A DNA stretch of 64,000 nt, taken from the NCBI GenBank assembly GCA_900545515.1, contig UQZA01000007.1, positions 40,738-104,737 on the forward strand. The letters are read 5' to 3'. The notes under the pieces were generated by a model. That model did not search any database. It worked only from the letters and a program-made list of their open reading frames with translations, and was not told where the DNA came from. Positions 1 to 9,184 of this stretch are shown in pieces. Made by a program: the position numbers and the translations under genes. Every line of letters starts with the position of its first letter. Position 1 is the first letter of the stretch. Source of the stretch: an uncultured Eubacteriales bacterium (lineage in GTDB: Bacteria; Bacillota; Clostridia; Oscillospirales; Oscillospiraceae).

Positions 1-261
1 ATCGTCCGGGGCAACCACTGGCACCAAACCAAAGCGGAGAAGTTCTGGGTCATCCAAGGAGAAGGGATGATCCGCCTTCGCAGTCCCGGGGGAGACCTTC
101 TGTCCTTCCCCGTCTCCGGAAGCTGCGTCACCGCCGTGGACATTCCGCCGGGCTATGCCCACACCATAGAAAACCGGGGTAGCGCCGATCTGGTGACCAT
201 CCTTTGGGCCAGCGCCTGCTTTGATCCCGACCATCCCGATACCTATCCCCAGGAGGTGTAA
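1..261 (+). CDS. capF: CapF-type reductase, C-terminal cupin part (partial)
   Basis: The frame is open from the first base of the window, so only the C-terminal ~86 residues are present. They contain RGNHWHQTKAEKFWVIQGEG-like text near the start, then VDIPPGYAHTIENRG and the ending FDPDHPDTYPQEV. This matches the cupin domain that closes CapF/WbjC (UDP-2-acetamido-2,6-dideoxy-hexulose reductase), the second enzyme of UDP-N-acetyl-L-fucosamine synthesis. The next gene encodes the partner epimerase CapG, which supports the call. The NAD(P)-binding reductase domain lies upstream of the window. The capG ribosome site AGGAGGTG overlaps the end of this gene. Confidence 0.85.
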   Translation: MVRGNHWHQTKAEKFWVIQGEGMIRLRSPGGDLLSFPVSGSCVTAVDIPPGYAHTIENRGSADLVTILWASACFDPDHPDTYPQEV

Positions 262-264
262 GCC

Positions 265-1392
265 ATGACTCCCCTGCATCTCATGACCATCGTCGGAACC
301 CGGCCGGAAATCATTCGGCTCTCTGCCGTCATCCGGTGCTGCGACCGGTATTTCCGGCAAACCCTGGTGCACACCGGGCAGAACTGGGATTATACACTCC
401 ACGGGATCTTCTTTCAGGACCTGGGCCTGCGGCCACCGGACCGGCAGCTCCATGTGGCCGGCTCCCACCTGGGGCAGACCCTGGGGAACGTCCTCTCCCA
501 GTCCTACCAGCTTCTTCAGGAGCTCCGGCCAGACGCGGTCCTGCTTCTGGGAGACACCAACTCCTGCCTCTCAGCCATCTCTGCCAAGCGGCTGCAAATT
601 CCCATCTTTCACATGGAGGCCGGAAACCGCTGCTTTGACAGCCGGGTGCCGGAGGAAATCAACCGCCGGATCGTAGACGTCACCGCCGACTATCACCTGT
701 GTTACACCGAGCATGCCCGCCGGAATCTCCTGGCCATGGGTCTACCGCCGGACCGGATTTTTGTAACCGGCTCCCCCATGCCGGAGGTCCTGTCGGCGCA
801 TCTGGGGCAAATCCAGGCCAGTCCGGTGCTGGAACGCCTGGGTTTGGAGCCCCAAGGGTACTTTCTCCTCTCAGCCCACCGGGAGGAAAATATTGACACG
901 GAGGAGGCGTTCCTCTCCCTGCTGGGCGCCGTCAATTGCCTGGCAGAGCAATACGGCAAGCCTGTCCTGTACGCCTGTCATCCCAGGGCCAAGAAGCGGC
1001 TGGAGCTCCATCCCGGGATCCTCCACCCCCTGGTCCGGGTCCACCCGCCTCTGGGCTTTCACGATTACAACCGGCTGCAGCTGGACGCCCTCTGCGTTCT
1101 CTCCGACAGCGGTACCCTGCCGGAGGAGAGCAGCTTCTTCCGCACCCACGGCCTTCCCTTCCCCGCCGTCAGCCTCCGCCCCGTCACCGAGCGGCCCGAA
1201 GCTTTGGAGCGCGGTGCCTTCCTCCTGTCCGGTGTCCGGAAAGAGCAGGTGCTCCCTGCCGTGGAGGCGGCCATTTCCATGGCCGCACAAAAAGACCTGG
1301 GCGCCCCGGTGCCGGACTATCCGGATGAGAAGGTCTCCGGCAAAGTGGCCGCCATTTTGCAAAGCTATGCCACCCAGGACATTCGGAAATGA
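265..1392 (+). CDS. capG: UDP-N-acetylglucosamine 2-epimerase family, CapG/WbjD type
   Basis: A 375-residue non-hydrolysing UDP-sugar 2-epimerase. Seen: VGTRPEIIRLSAVI at the N-terminus, HTGQNWD, LLGDTNSCLSA, HMEAGNRCFDSRVPEEINRR, the SAHREENID block near residue 210, and SDSGTLPEESSFF near 280. The CapF-like neighbour and the HTGQNWD/NRCFD wording favour the CapG subfamily, which makes UDP-L-FucNAc from the UDP-L-PneNAc precursor, rather than MnaA/WecB. The start is fixed by AGGAGGTG a few bases upstream, only three bases after the capF stop. It is cytoplasmic and supplies an activated sugar to the glycosyltransferases downstream. Confidence 0.88.
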   Translation: MTPLHLMTIVGTRPEIIRLSAVIRCCDRYFRQTLVHTGQNWDYTLHGIFFQDLGLRPPDRQLHVAGSHLGQTLGNVLSQSYQLLQELRPDAVLLLGDTNSCLSAISAKRLQIPIFHMEAGNRCFDSRVPEEINRRIVDVTADYHLCYTEHARRNLLAMGLPPDRIFVTGSPMPEVLSAHLGQIQASPVLERLGLEPQGYFLLSAHREENIDTEEAFLSLLGAVNCLAEQYGKPVLYACHPRAKKRLELHPGILHPLVRVHPPLGFHDYNRLQLDALCVLSDSGTLPEESSFFRTHGLPFPAVSLRPVTERPEALERGAFLLSGVRKEQVLPAVEAAISMAAQKDLGAPVPDYPDEKVSGKVAAILQSYATQDIRK

Positions 1393-1402
1393 GGTGTGAC
1401 CC

Positions 1403-2200
1403 ATGGACTCCCCACCCATCAGCGTCGTAATCCCTGCCTTTAACGCCGGGGCTTTCCTCCCCGCCGCCGTGCAATCCGTACTGAACCAGAGCTATGGAAG
1501 CTTTGAGCTTCTCATCATAGACGACGCCTCCAGCGACGTCACACCCCGGATTGCCCAGGCCTTTGCAGCTCGGGACGCCCGGGTGCACTACTACCGCAAC
1601 CCCGCCAACCTGGGAGTGGCCCGCTCCCGAAACCGGGGCGTTGCCCTGGCCCAACACAGCTGGATCGCCTTTTTGGACAGCGACGACCGGTGGCGGCAGG
1701 ACAAGCTGGCGCGGCAGGTCGCATACTTGCAGATCCACCCTGTGGACCTGGTCTATACCGGCTACGACTTCATGGACACCGCAGGGCGCAAAATTCGCTC
1801 CTGCTTTCATGTCCCGGAATCCATTGCCTACCCGCAGCTACTCCGTCAAAACCTCATCTCCTGCTCCGGAATCCTGGTGAGAAAGCGGTGGTGCCAGCAG
1901 TTTCCCATGAATCCGTCGGTTTTTCACGAGGATTTTCTGGACTGGCTCTCCATGCTCCGCCAAGGTGCGGCGGCTGGGGGCATTGACCTGCCCCTGCATA
2001 CCGTCCGCATTGGGCGGCTCCGGTCCAAGTCCGGCAACAAGTTGCGTTCTGCGGCAGCCAATGTGCAAACCTATCGGTTTTTGGGTCTCTCTTCGGCCCA
2101 AACAGCGTTTTACATGCTCTGTTATCTCCGCCGCAGCCTGGTCAAATACGGGAAAATCTGCCTGGCCCCCCGGCAAAGCGAAGGAGGGCCTGCCCTGTGA
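1403..2200 (+). CDS. Glycosyltransferase family 2
   Basis: A 265-residue GT-A fold transferase. The N-terminus has ISVVIPAFNAGAFLPAAVQS, then IIDDASSD (nucleotide-binding Asp) and FLDSDDRW (the DxD metal site) around residue 93. The C-terminal ~70 residues are basic with a hydrophobic stretch near YMLCYLRR, suggesting peripheral membrane contact. The donor and acceptor cannot be read from sequence. It starts 10 bases after capG with a GAGGTG ribosome site and overlaps the next gene by four bases (GTGA), so it is translated in the capsule operon. Confidence 0.88.
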   Translation: MDSPPISVVIPAFNAGAFLPAAVQSVLNQSYGSFELLIIDDASSDVTPRIAQAFAARDARVHYYRNPANLGVARSRNRGVALAQHSWIAFLDSDDRWRQDKLARQVAYLQIHPVDLVYTGYDFMDTAGRKIRSCFHVPESIAYPQLLRQNLISCSGILVRKRWCQQFPMNPSVFHEDFLDWLSMLRQGAAAGGIDLPLHTVRIGRLRSKSGNKLRSAAANVQTYRFLGLSSAQTAFYMLCYLRRSLVKYGKICLAPRQSEGGPAL

Positions 2201-3480
2201 ACCAGCCCCGCGTCTTGGTGATCAGTCACAATGTTTTTTCCACCGGCAACAACATGGGCCGCTCTCTGGCAGGGCTCTTCTCCGGCTGGGACCCGGACCG
2301 CCTGAGTCAGCTCTATTTCTGCCCCGAGGAGCCACAGCTTTCCCTGTGCCGCCGCTATTTCCGCGTCACAGACGTAGACGTCCTCCGGGCCTTTTGGACC
2401 CGGCGCCGGCCTGGGAGCCCCCTAGAGTCCGGCGGGGATGCCGGTCCTGCCCCCGCCTCCCTGCGCCCTCTGTACCGGCTGGGGCACACCTGCCGGAGCC
2501 CGGTTCCCGGCCTGCTCCGGGACGCTCTGTGGGCCCTGTCCCCCTGGTTTTCCCCTGCCCTCTCCCGGTGGGTGGAGGAAGCCCGGCCTGAGGTCATTTT
2601 CTTTGCCCCGGGAAGGTCCGTTTTTTCCCACCGGATTGCCTTCCGTCTGGCCCGGCAGTACCGCTTGCCGGTGGTAGCCATCTGCTACGACGGCGTCTAC
2701 ACCAGGCCCAAGGGCTCCCCTTTGGAGCTCCTGTACCATCGCCTGCGCATGCAATGGGCCCGCCGCCTTTTGGCCGGCAGTCCCTGCCTGTTTACCACCT
2801 GCCGGGCCATGTCGGAGTCCTACGCGCCCCGCTTTTCCATTCCCTGTCTGGAGCTCTATACCCCTTACGGACCTCCGCCCCCTGCTGCAGGCAGGCCAAA
2901 CGCCATTCGGTACTTCGGCAACCTGGGCCTGGGGCGCTGGCGGCAGCTGGCGGCCATAGGCCGGGCTCTGCGCGCCCTGGCCCTGCCGGGCCTTCCCGCA
3001 GAGATTGAAATTTACTCCCGGGAGGACTGCCGCCGCCTTCTGCCACATCTGACAGCGGAAAACGGTCTCCGCTTCTGCGGCGCCATCCCGGGCACCCAGG
3101 TCGCAGAGCAGATTGCTGAGAGCTTTCTCCTCATCCATGCCGAGTCCTTTGCTCCAGACGATCTCCGGCAGGTTTCCCTCTCCATCTCCACCAAGCTGGC
3201 GGACTACCTGGCCTACGCCCCCTCCATTCTGGCCTATGGGCCGGAAGGCGCTGCCTCCATTTGCTACCTCCGGGAGCAGAAGGCCGCTTTTGTGATCACC
3301 TCAGAGGCCAGCCTGGCCCAGGGGCTCCTGAAGGCCCTGACTCAGGAGTCTCTCCGGGCCGAATACCGGGCCAACGCCCGGCGTCTGGCAGCCCAGAACC
3401 ATGACCCAAACCAGATCCACAGGCTGCTCCACACCGTTCTGGCGGAAGCCGCATGGGGTAACAGGAGGGACCGGCCATGA
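2197..3480 (+). CDS. Glycosyltransferase-like protein (GT-B type)
   Basis: A 427-residue protein starting with GTG inside a GTGA overlap with the previous stop. The N-terminus reads VLVISHNVFSTGNNMGR, and the C-terminal half has a Rossmann-like region (RYFGNLGLGRWRQLAAIGRA) and ADYLAYAPSILAYGPEG, as in clostridial capsule glycosyltransferases. The usual E-x7-E motif of GT4 is not obvious, so the family is less certain than for its neighbours. Its place between a GT2 gene and licD, with four-base overlaps on both sides, argues for a role in assembly of the same repeat unit. Specificity is unknown. Confidence 0.7.
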   Translation: MNQPRVLVISHNVFSTGNNMGRSLAGLFSGWDPDRLSQLYFCPEEPQLSLCRRYFRVTDVDVLRAFWTRRRPGSPLESGGDAGPAPASLRPLYRLGHTCRSPVPGLLRDALWALSPWFSPALSRWVEEARPEVIFFAPGRSVFSHRIAFRLARQYRLPVVAICYDGVYTRPKGSPLELLYHRLRMQWARRLLAGSPCLFTTCRAMSESYAPRFSIPCLELYTPYGPPPPAAGRPNAIRYFGNLGLGRWRQLAAIGRALRALALPGLPAEIEIYSREDCRRLLPHLTAENGLRFCGAIPGTQVAEQIAESFLLIHAESFAPDDLRQVSLSISTKLADYLAYAPSILAYGPEGAASICYLREQKAAFVITSEASLAQGLLKALTQESLRAEYRANARRLAAQNHDPNQIHRLLHTVLAEAAWGNRRDRP

Positions 3481-4265
3481 ACGCCTTGCAAAAACGGGAG
3501 CTGGAGCTGTTTCAGGCCTTTTTGCAGGTCTGCCGCCAGCTGAAGCTCCCCTATTTTCTGGTGTGTGGCAGCGCTCTGGGGGCCGTCAAATATCAGGGGT
3601 TCATTCCCTGGGACGACGATATGGACATCGCCATGCTACGGCCCGATTACGAAGTATTTCTGGCGCAGGCTCCAGCCCTCCTCCCCGGGCACATTTTTCT
3701 TCAAAATTATAAAACCGACCCGGCCTTTCCCGCCATCTACAGCAAGCTCCGCCTCTCCGGCACCCTCTTCCTGGAAGCGTCTGCCCGGGACCTTCCCATT
3801 CACCAGGGGATTTTCATCGACCTCTTCCCCCTGGACGGCTACCCGGCGGAGCCGGCCCGGCAGCGGCGTCTGGAGCGGCAGAAGCGCCGCTACCGCCGCC
3901 TTCTGGCCTCCGCCTTCTCCGGGACCGGGTCTCTTTCCCGGCCCTTGCTCCGCCTCCTGGGCTGTCACCGGCGAACGGCGGTCATTGCCGCCGCCTATGA
4001 GCGAATGATCGCCCAATACCCTGTCGCCGGCAGCGCCCTTCTGGCTAACCACGGCAATTGGCAGGGAAAGCTGGATTATGCCCCCAGTGAGGAATTCGGA
4101 GCCGGCGCTCCCGCCCGGTTCCAGGGGCTGGAGGTGCGAATTCCCACGGGATACGACAGCTATCTCCGGCGCAAATACGGAGATTACCGGCGCGACCCGC
4201 CCCCGGAAGCCAGGCAGGGCCACCGCTGCCTGGCCCTGGACACCGGCTTGGAGGAAATGCCATGA
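3477..4265 (+). CDS. licD: LicD-family phosphotransferase
   Basis: A 262-residue LicD/fukutin-type nucleotidyltransferase-fold protein. Diagnostic text: YFLVCGSALGAVKYQGFIPW followed by DDDMDIAM near residue 45, and later GIFIDLFPLDGYP. Family members transfer phosphocholine or related phospho-groups onto surface glycans. No choline activation genes (licA, licC) are visible here, so the donor is open. The N-terminus is cytoplasmic with no signal peptide. ATGA overlaps join it to the genes on either side. Confidence 0.9.
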   Translation: MNALQKRELELFQAFLQVCRQLKLPYFLVCGSALGAVKYQGFIPWDDDMDIAMLRPDYEVFLAQAPALLPGHIFLQNYKTDPAFPAIYSKLRLSGTLFLEASARDLPIHQGIFIDLFPLDGYPAEPARQRRLERQKRRYRRLLASAFSGTGSLSRPLLRLLGCHRRTAVIAAAYERMIAQYPVAGSALLANHGNWQGKLDYAPSEEFGAGAPARFQGLEVRIPTGYDSYLRRKYGDYRRDPPPEARQGHRCLALDTGLEEMP

Positions 4266-5467
4266 ACATTTTGCAGATCAACTGCGTCTACGGCGTGGGA
4301 AGCACCGGCAACATCACCCGGGACCTGCATCAGGCCCTTTTGGCCAGAGGGCACCGCTCCGCCGTGCTTTACGGCCGGGGGCCTCTGAGCGCAGATCCCC
4401 ATGTGGCCCGGATTTGCCCCAGCTGGTACGGCCGGGCCCAGGGGCTTACAGCCCGGGTTGCGGGGCTGCCCTATGGCCGCTGCATCCGGTCCACCCGGCA
4501 TCTTCTGGATCGGATTCACCGGATCGGGCCGGATGTGGTGCATCTGCAATGCCTCAACGGGCACTTCTGCAATCTGTACCTCCTGTTGGAGGACCTGAAA
4601 CAAAGTGGAATTCCCACCGTCCTCACCCTCCATGCGGAATTTCCCTACACCGGAGGCTGCAGCCACGCAGGCCCCTGCAGCGGCTGGAAGGAGCACTGCG
4701 GCGTCTGCGTCCGGACCACTCCCGAGACTACCTGCCTTCTGGGAAACCGGACAGCGGCCGGCTGGCGGCGTCTCCGGGGGATTTACGAAGGGTGGAACCG
4801 GTTGACTGTGGTGGGCTGCTCCCGCTGGATTGCCCGGCGCGCCGCAGCCTCCTCCGCCCTGTCCGGAATCCCCGTCACCGTCATTGCCAACGGCATCGAC
4901 ACCACCGTCTTTCGCCCCCGGCGGCAGGAGGCGGCCGATCTGCACCGGGCGCTGTCCATTCCCCCGGAAGAAAGAGTCGTCCTCTTTGCCGCTCCCGCCT
5001 TTTCCCGGGAAAAGGGGTTTGATCTCTTCCTGGAGCTGGCCCGGTCCTGCCGGGGCCTTCCCCTCCGGTTTCTCGCCGCCGGTGGTCGCTGCACCGGCGG
5101 GCCCGACAATCTCACCGTGCTGGGCCATGTCTCCGGGCGGGAGTACATGGCGGTCCTCTATACCGCCGCCGACGCCCTGGTCCTGTGCAGCCGCCAGGAC
5201 AACTTCCCCACGGTCTGCCTGGAGGCCGCCGCCTGCGGCACTCCTGTGGTGGGCTTCTCCGTAGGCGGCGTGGCGGAAACCATTCTCCCGGGGCTGGGAA
5301 CGGCGGTTCCTCCGGGGGACATTCCCTCTATGCAGCGTGCACTGCTGGAGCTGCCGTCTCCCCTTCCAGCAGCCGTAGAACGGGCGCGGGTCCTGTGGGA
5401 CTGCCAAAGAATGGCAGAAGACTATCTGGCGCTTTACAGAGCCATCACCCGTCAGGAGGTCTTATGA
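4262..5467 (+). CDS. Glycosyltransferase family 4 (group 1)
   Basis: A 401-residue GT-B transferase. The N-terminal acceptor domain begins ILQINCVYGVGSTGNITRDL and contains TLHAEFPYTGGC with a Cys-rich stretch (CSHAGPCSGWKEHCGVC). The donor domain has IANGIDTTVFRP, LFAAPAFSREKGFDL, a CSRQDNFPTVCLEAAACGTP block that holds the E-x7-E nucleotide-sugar site, and VGGVAETI. The Cys-rich insert is common in the WcaC/CapM-like branch of GT4. It overlaps licD and the next gene by four bases each. Confidence 0.88.
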   Translation: MNILQINCVYGVGSTGNITRDLHQALLARGHRSAVLYGRGPLSADPHVARICPSWYGRAQGLTARVAGLPYGRCIRSTRHLLDRIHRIGPDVVHLQCLNGHFCNLYLLLEDLKQSGIPTVLTLHAEFPYTGGCSHAGPCSGWKEHCGVCVRTTPETTCLLGNRTAAGWRRLRGIYEGWNRLTVVGCSRWIARRAAASSALSGIPVTVIANGIDTTVFRPRRQEAADLHRALSIPPEERVVLFAAPAFSREKGFDLFLELARSCRGLPLRFLAAGGRCTGGPDNLTVLGHVSGREYMAVLYTAADALVLCSRQDNFPTVCLEAAACGTPVVGFSVGGVAETILPGLGTAVPPGDIPSMQRALLELPSPLPAAVERARVLWDCQRMAEDYLALYRAITRQEVL

Positions 5468-6711
5468 AACACCATCCCAGAATTTGGGAGCGCCCGATGC
5501 TGCTGCTCCTGTTTCTCTTCGGCCTGGGAGCCTGGAACCGGGCCTGGGTCTTTTTCCTCCTGCTCGCGGCCCTCTCCCTGGCGCTGTGGGGGCTGAGGAC
5601 GGACTTTTCCCGGTCTGAGGTCCTGCTTCTGTTTTTCTCCCTCTTCTATGCTCTGGCCGACACTTACCATGGCGGCCTCTCCCTGCGGGGCTGCGCCCTG
5701 TACCTTCTGGGGCCCTGGGTCTTTTACCGGCTGGGGAAAGCCTATGCTTTGCACACCGGCAGCTGCAGTGGCTTTTGCCAGCTACTGGCCGCTCCGTCTC
5801 TGGGAATGTGGCTCCACGGCCTTCTAAACTGGCTTGCCCGCCTCCGCTGGCAGGGAGAGGCGCTCCCGGCGCGAACCGCTGTGGACTTCTGGCGGGGGGA
5901 GCCGGTCTCCGTCACCTGCACCGGCATGCTCCTCACCGCTGCCGCCGCCCTGGCCCTGGGCAGGCTGTGTTCTCCGGGAAAGGCCGCCGGCAAATGGGCC
6001 GCCTTCCTCTGTCTGGGGAGCTGCCTGGCAGAAAGCGCGTATTTTGCCAACCGTACCCTGCCCCTTCTGTGCGCCCTGCTCCTGGCCGCACAGGCCTGGA
6101 AATGGCTTCTGCGCCCCACCGGAGAACCCAAGCTCCGCCGGTGTGCCGGAATCCTCTTTGCCCTCCTCTTCCTGGCCCTGGCCCTCCGGGGGAACCTTTG
6201 GGGCCTGCGCAGCTGGCTTCTCTCCCTACCCCTGACCCGGCGGCTCCTGAACCCGGGGGAGGGGCTGTCCCGGCTGGAAATCTGGAGCGCCTTCTTCCGG
6301 GGCGGCCGGTGGCTCCGCTTTCCCCTGGGTGGGAACCGGCTCACCCAGGGGTTGCCCTTCACCTGGTTCCACAACCTGTGGCTGGACCTCTACTGCCACG
6401 GGGGAGCCCTTCCTTTCCTGCTGTTTTCCGCCTTTACCCTGCTGGAGCTTCGGCACAGCCTTGCCTTTTTCCGCACCATGAAGGCAGTCCGGTGGGAGCG
6501 GTCCCGAAATGCAGCGGCAAATCTCCTTCCAGCTCTTCTGCTAAACGCCATGGTGGAGCCTGTGATGGAGGCCAATGTTTACGTCTTTCTCACGGCCCTC
6601 CTCTTCCTGGGGGCCGTCCGGGGCCAACGTCTCCGTGCCCTGAAGGAGGCGGAAGCATTCCAACCAAGTACCCCGGCCACACCGTCCAGAGAGGAGGTCC
6701 TCCGGCTGTGA
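5464..6711 (+). CDS. O-antigen/capsule polymerase-like membrane protein (Wzy type)
   Basis: I take the ATG at 5464, preceded by AGGAGGT and overlapping the previous stop, although the frame is open further upstream. The 415-residue product is almost entirely hydrophobic helices (for example MLLLLFLFGLGAWNRAWVFF), with a larger outside loop in the second half (residues ~250-310) and TWFHNLWLDLYCHGG near residue 300, typical of Wzy/WaaL-like proteins. The cluster has a flippase and a Wzz-like gene and would otherwise lack a polymerase. Wzy proteins are too divergent to name a linkage. Confidence 0.7.
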   Translation: MKHHPRIWERPMLLLLFLFGLGAWNRAWVFFLLLAALSLALWGLRTDFSRSEVLLLFFSLFYALADTYHGGLSLRGCALYLLGPWVFYRLGKAYALHTGSCSGFCQLLAAPSLGMWLHGLLNWLARLRWQGEALPARTAVDFWRGEPVSVTCTGMLLTAAAALALGRLCSPGKAAGKWAAFLCLGSCLAESAYFANRTLPLLCALLLAAQAWKWLLRPTGEPKLRRCAGILFALLFLALALRGNLWGLRSWLLSLPLTRRLLNPGEGLSRLEIWSAFFRGGRWLRFPLGGNRLTQGLPFTWFHNLWLDLYCHGGALPFLLFSAFTLLELRHSLAFFRTMKAVRWERSRNAAANLLPALLLNAMVEPVMEANVYVFLTALLFLGAVRGQRLRALKEAEAFQPSTPATPSREEVLRL

Positions 6712-7862
6712 CTCTGACCTTCATTACCAACTACCTCACCCACCATACCAGTCCCTTATCAGAAGCCCTCTATGGCTGGCTGGGGGCAGGCTTCCGCTTT
6801 GTGGAAACCCGGCCCCTGCGAGCCGGGCGGGTGGAGCTGGGGTGGCAGCCGGAGCAGGACCGGCCCTATCTGCTGCGGGCCTACCAGGGCCCGGAAGTTG
6901 CTGCCCGGTGCCGCCACCTGGCCCTGGGTAGCGATGTGGTGCTCCTGGGCAGCGCCCCGGACAGCTGGATTCTGCCCCGGCTGCGTCAAAACCGGCTGAC
7001 CTTCCGGTACGGGGAGCGGTGGTATAAAACAGGCCCCCCACCCGGGGCCCGGGCTCGGGCCTGGCTGCACCACGGCCGCTTCCGGCGGGCTCCCCTGTAC
7101 CTCCTCTGCGCCAGCGCCTATGGGGCATCAGACGCCGCCCGGGCCGGGTGCTACCCAGGCAGGGCCTACCGCTTCGGCTATTTTCCCCAGGTCCACTTTC
7201 ACTGCAAAGGAGCCCTCCTGTCGCAGAAGGACCCAACGGGAAGCACGCTCTTGTGGGCAGGCCGCTTCCTTTCCTGGAAGCATCCTCTCACTGCCATCGC
7301 TCTGGCCAGGCGGCTCCAGGAGGCAGCTCTTCCCTTCCGCCTGACCCTTTTGGGCACCGGACCGGAGCGGCAGGCCATGGAGCGGGAAATCCACCGGCAG
7401 CACCTGGAGGACCAGGTTCAAATCCTGGGCCCGCAGCCGCCGGCGGCGGTACGGAAGGAGATGGAGCAGGCCAATCTCTTCCTCCTCACCTCAGACTTTC
7501 AGGAGGGCTGGGGAGCCGTACTGAATGAGGCCATGAGCAGCGCCTGTGCCGTAATTTCCAGCCATGCCGCCGGCGCCGCCCCATATCTCCTGCGCCACAG
7601 AGCAAACGGCTGCCTGTACCAAAGCGGAAACCTGGACGATCTCACCCGGCAGACGCTCTTCCTTCTGACCCACCCGGAAGAGCAGCGCCGAATGGGCGCC
7701 GCCGCCTACGACACCATGACTCAGCTGTGGAACCCGGAGGCGGCTGCGGAGCGGCTCCTGACCCTATGCCGGTGCATATTGGCGGGAAACCCTCACCCCA
7801 AGCTCTATTCCGACGGTCCCTGCAGCCCGGCTCCCATTCTGCCGGACCGGTGGTTCCCATGA
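6708..7862 (+). CDS. Glycosyltransferase family 4
   Basis: The start is GTG at 6708 with GAGGAGGT ten bases upstream and a GTGA overlap with the polymerase gene. The frame is open far upstream, but that part is antisense-like noise. The 384-residue protein has TFITNYLTHHTSPLSEALYG at the N-terminus, LLWAGRFLSWKHPLTAIALA as the start of the donor domain, LTLLGTGPER, and the LTSDFQEGWGAVLNEAMSSA block with the E-x7-E-like site. It is the last transferase before the flippase gene and overlaps it by ATGA at 7859. Confidence 0.85.
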   Translation: MTLTFITNYLTHHTSPLSEALYGWLGAGFRFVETRPLRAGRVELGWQPEQDRPYLLRAYQGPEVAARCRHLALGSDVVLLGSAPDSWILPRLRQNRLTFRYGERWYKTGPPPGARARAWLHHGRFRRAPLYLLCASAYGASDAARAGCYPGRAYRFGYFPQVHFHCKGALLSQKDPTGSTLLWAGRFLSWKHPLTAIALARRLQEAALPFRLTLLGTGPERQAMEREIHRQHLEDQVQILGPQPPAAVRKEMEQANLFLLTSDFQEGWGAVLNEAMSSACAVISSHAAGAAPYLLRHRANGCLYQSGNLDDLTRQTLFLLTHPEEQRRMGAAAYDTMTQLWNPEAAAERLLTLCRCILAGNPHPKLYSDGPCSPAPILPDRWFP

Positions 7863-9184
7863 GCGCCGGGAAGCCTGCGGCCAACGCCGTCTGGATCATC
7901 GGAGGAAAAATTCTCCTGGCTCTTTTGCACTTGGGGGTAAGCATGACCGCCGCCAGGCGCCTGGGGCCCGGCGGCTTTGGAGAAATCCAATACGCCGCCG
8001 CCGTGACAGGGCTTCTCCTGCCCCTGTGCACCCTGGGGCTGCACGATGTGCTGATTCCCGAGCTGGTGTTGCACCCTCAGAACAGCGGCGTAGCCCTGGG
8101 CTCCGCTCTGGGGATGCGGCTGGCCGCCTCCCTGGGAGTTCTGGTCCTGTGGGGGTTCCTTTTGCAGTGGACGGGACAAGGAGAAGGCGGTTCCGTTGCC
8201 TTTCTCTACGGCGTAAGCCTGGTATTTCAGGCAGCGGAGCCTCTGGGAGACTGGTTCCGCTCCAGGCTCCAGTCCCGCTGGCCGGCTCTCATCTCCTGCG
8301 CTGCCGCTGTCGCCGCCGGGCTGTGCCAGCTCGGCCTGCTTCTGGGAGGGGCAGGAATCCGGTGGTTCGCCCTGGCCCACGGCCTGGAGGCCGCCGTGGC
8401 AGTGCCTCTCCTGATTTTGGCCTACTCCCGCAGCTCCGGCAAGCAGCCCCTGCGATGGGATTCCGCCACAGCCCGGACGCTTTGGAACCAGGGGCGGCAC
8501 TTTCTCCTGTCCGGCCTGCTGGTGGCCCTGTACGGTCAAACGGACCGGCTGATGCTCCGGTCCATGGCCGGGGAGGCCGCTGTGGGCTTGTACGGAGCCG
8601 CCGGGTCCATCAGCGCCCTGTGGATCTTTGTGCCCGCCGCTCTGGTGGAAACGGCCCGGCCCCTGCTCCTGGCCCGGTTCCGGCAGGACCCTGCCGGTTT
8701 TCGTCAGGGGCTGGCCGCTCTGTATGGCCTACTCTGGTATGGCTCCTGCCTGGCCGCCCTGGTGATCTGCCTGCTGTCCCGCCCGCTTTTGCTTCTTCTC
8801 TACGGCCAGGCGTACTGTCCGGCCTGGGGAATTCTATGTGTTGCGGCCTGGCGGCCTGCCTTCTCCTGCCTGGGCATCGCGCGAAGTATTTTTTTGGCAG
8901 CGCATCGCCAGTTCCGGTATGAGAAGTACCTGGCTGCCGCTGGAGCGGCAGTCAATCTGGTTTTGAATCTGCTGTTGATTCCCCTCTGGGGGCCTCTGGG
9001 TGCCGCCCTGGCCACGCTGCTGGCCCAAGCGGTGGCCAATGTGGGCATGAACTTTCTCATCCCACCCCTCCGGGAAAACAGCCGCCTCCTTCTGCAGGGG
9101 ATGCGGCCCCATATTCTGCGCTTCCTTCTGGCGGCGCGTAAAAGGAGGCAAATCCATGGAAGACGTCCACCTCACACCCCGTGA
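7859..9184 (+). CDS. Polysaccharide flippase (Wzx, MOP superfamily)
   Basis: A 441-residue integral membrane protein with about a dozen helices, beginning MSAGKPAANAVWIIGGKILL. LGPGGFGEIQYAAAVTGLL and later YGQTDRLMLRSMAGEAAVGL are hallmarks of RfbX/Wzx exporters. I use the ATG at 7859 because it overlaps the previous stop (ATGA); the longer open frame from 7727 is inside the transferase gene. It would flip the undecaprenyl-linked repeat unit across the membrane for the Wzy-like protein at 5464. Its 3' end overlaps the next gene by 29 bases. Confidence 0.88.
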   Translation: MSAGKPAANAVWIIGGKILLALLHLGVSMTAARRLGPGGFGEIQYAAAVTGLLLPLCTLGLHDVLIPELVLHPQNSGVALGSALGMRLAASLGVLVLWGFLLQWTGQGEGGSVAFLYGVSLVFQAAEPLGDWFRSRLQSRWPALISCAAAVAAGLCQLGLLLGGAGIRWFALAHGLEAAVAVPLLILAYSRSSGKQPLRWDSATARTLWNQGRHFLLSGLLVALYGQTDRLMLRSMAGEAAVGLYGAAGSISALWIFVPAALVETARPLLLARFRQDPAGFRQGLAALYGLLWYGSCLAALVICLLSRPLLLLLYGQAYCPAWGILCVAAWRPAFSCLGIARSIFLAAHRQFRYEKYLAAAGAAVNLVLNLLLIPLWGPLGAALATLLAQAVANVGMNFLIPPLRENSRLLLQGMRPHILRFLLAARKRRQIHGRRPPHTP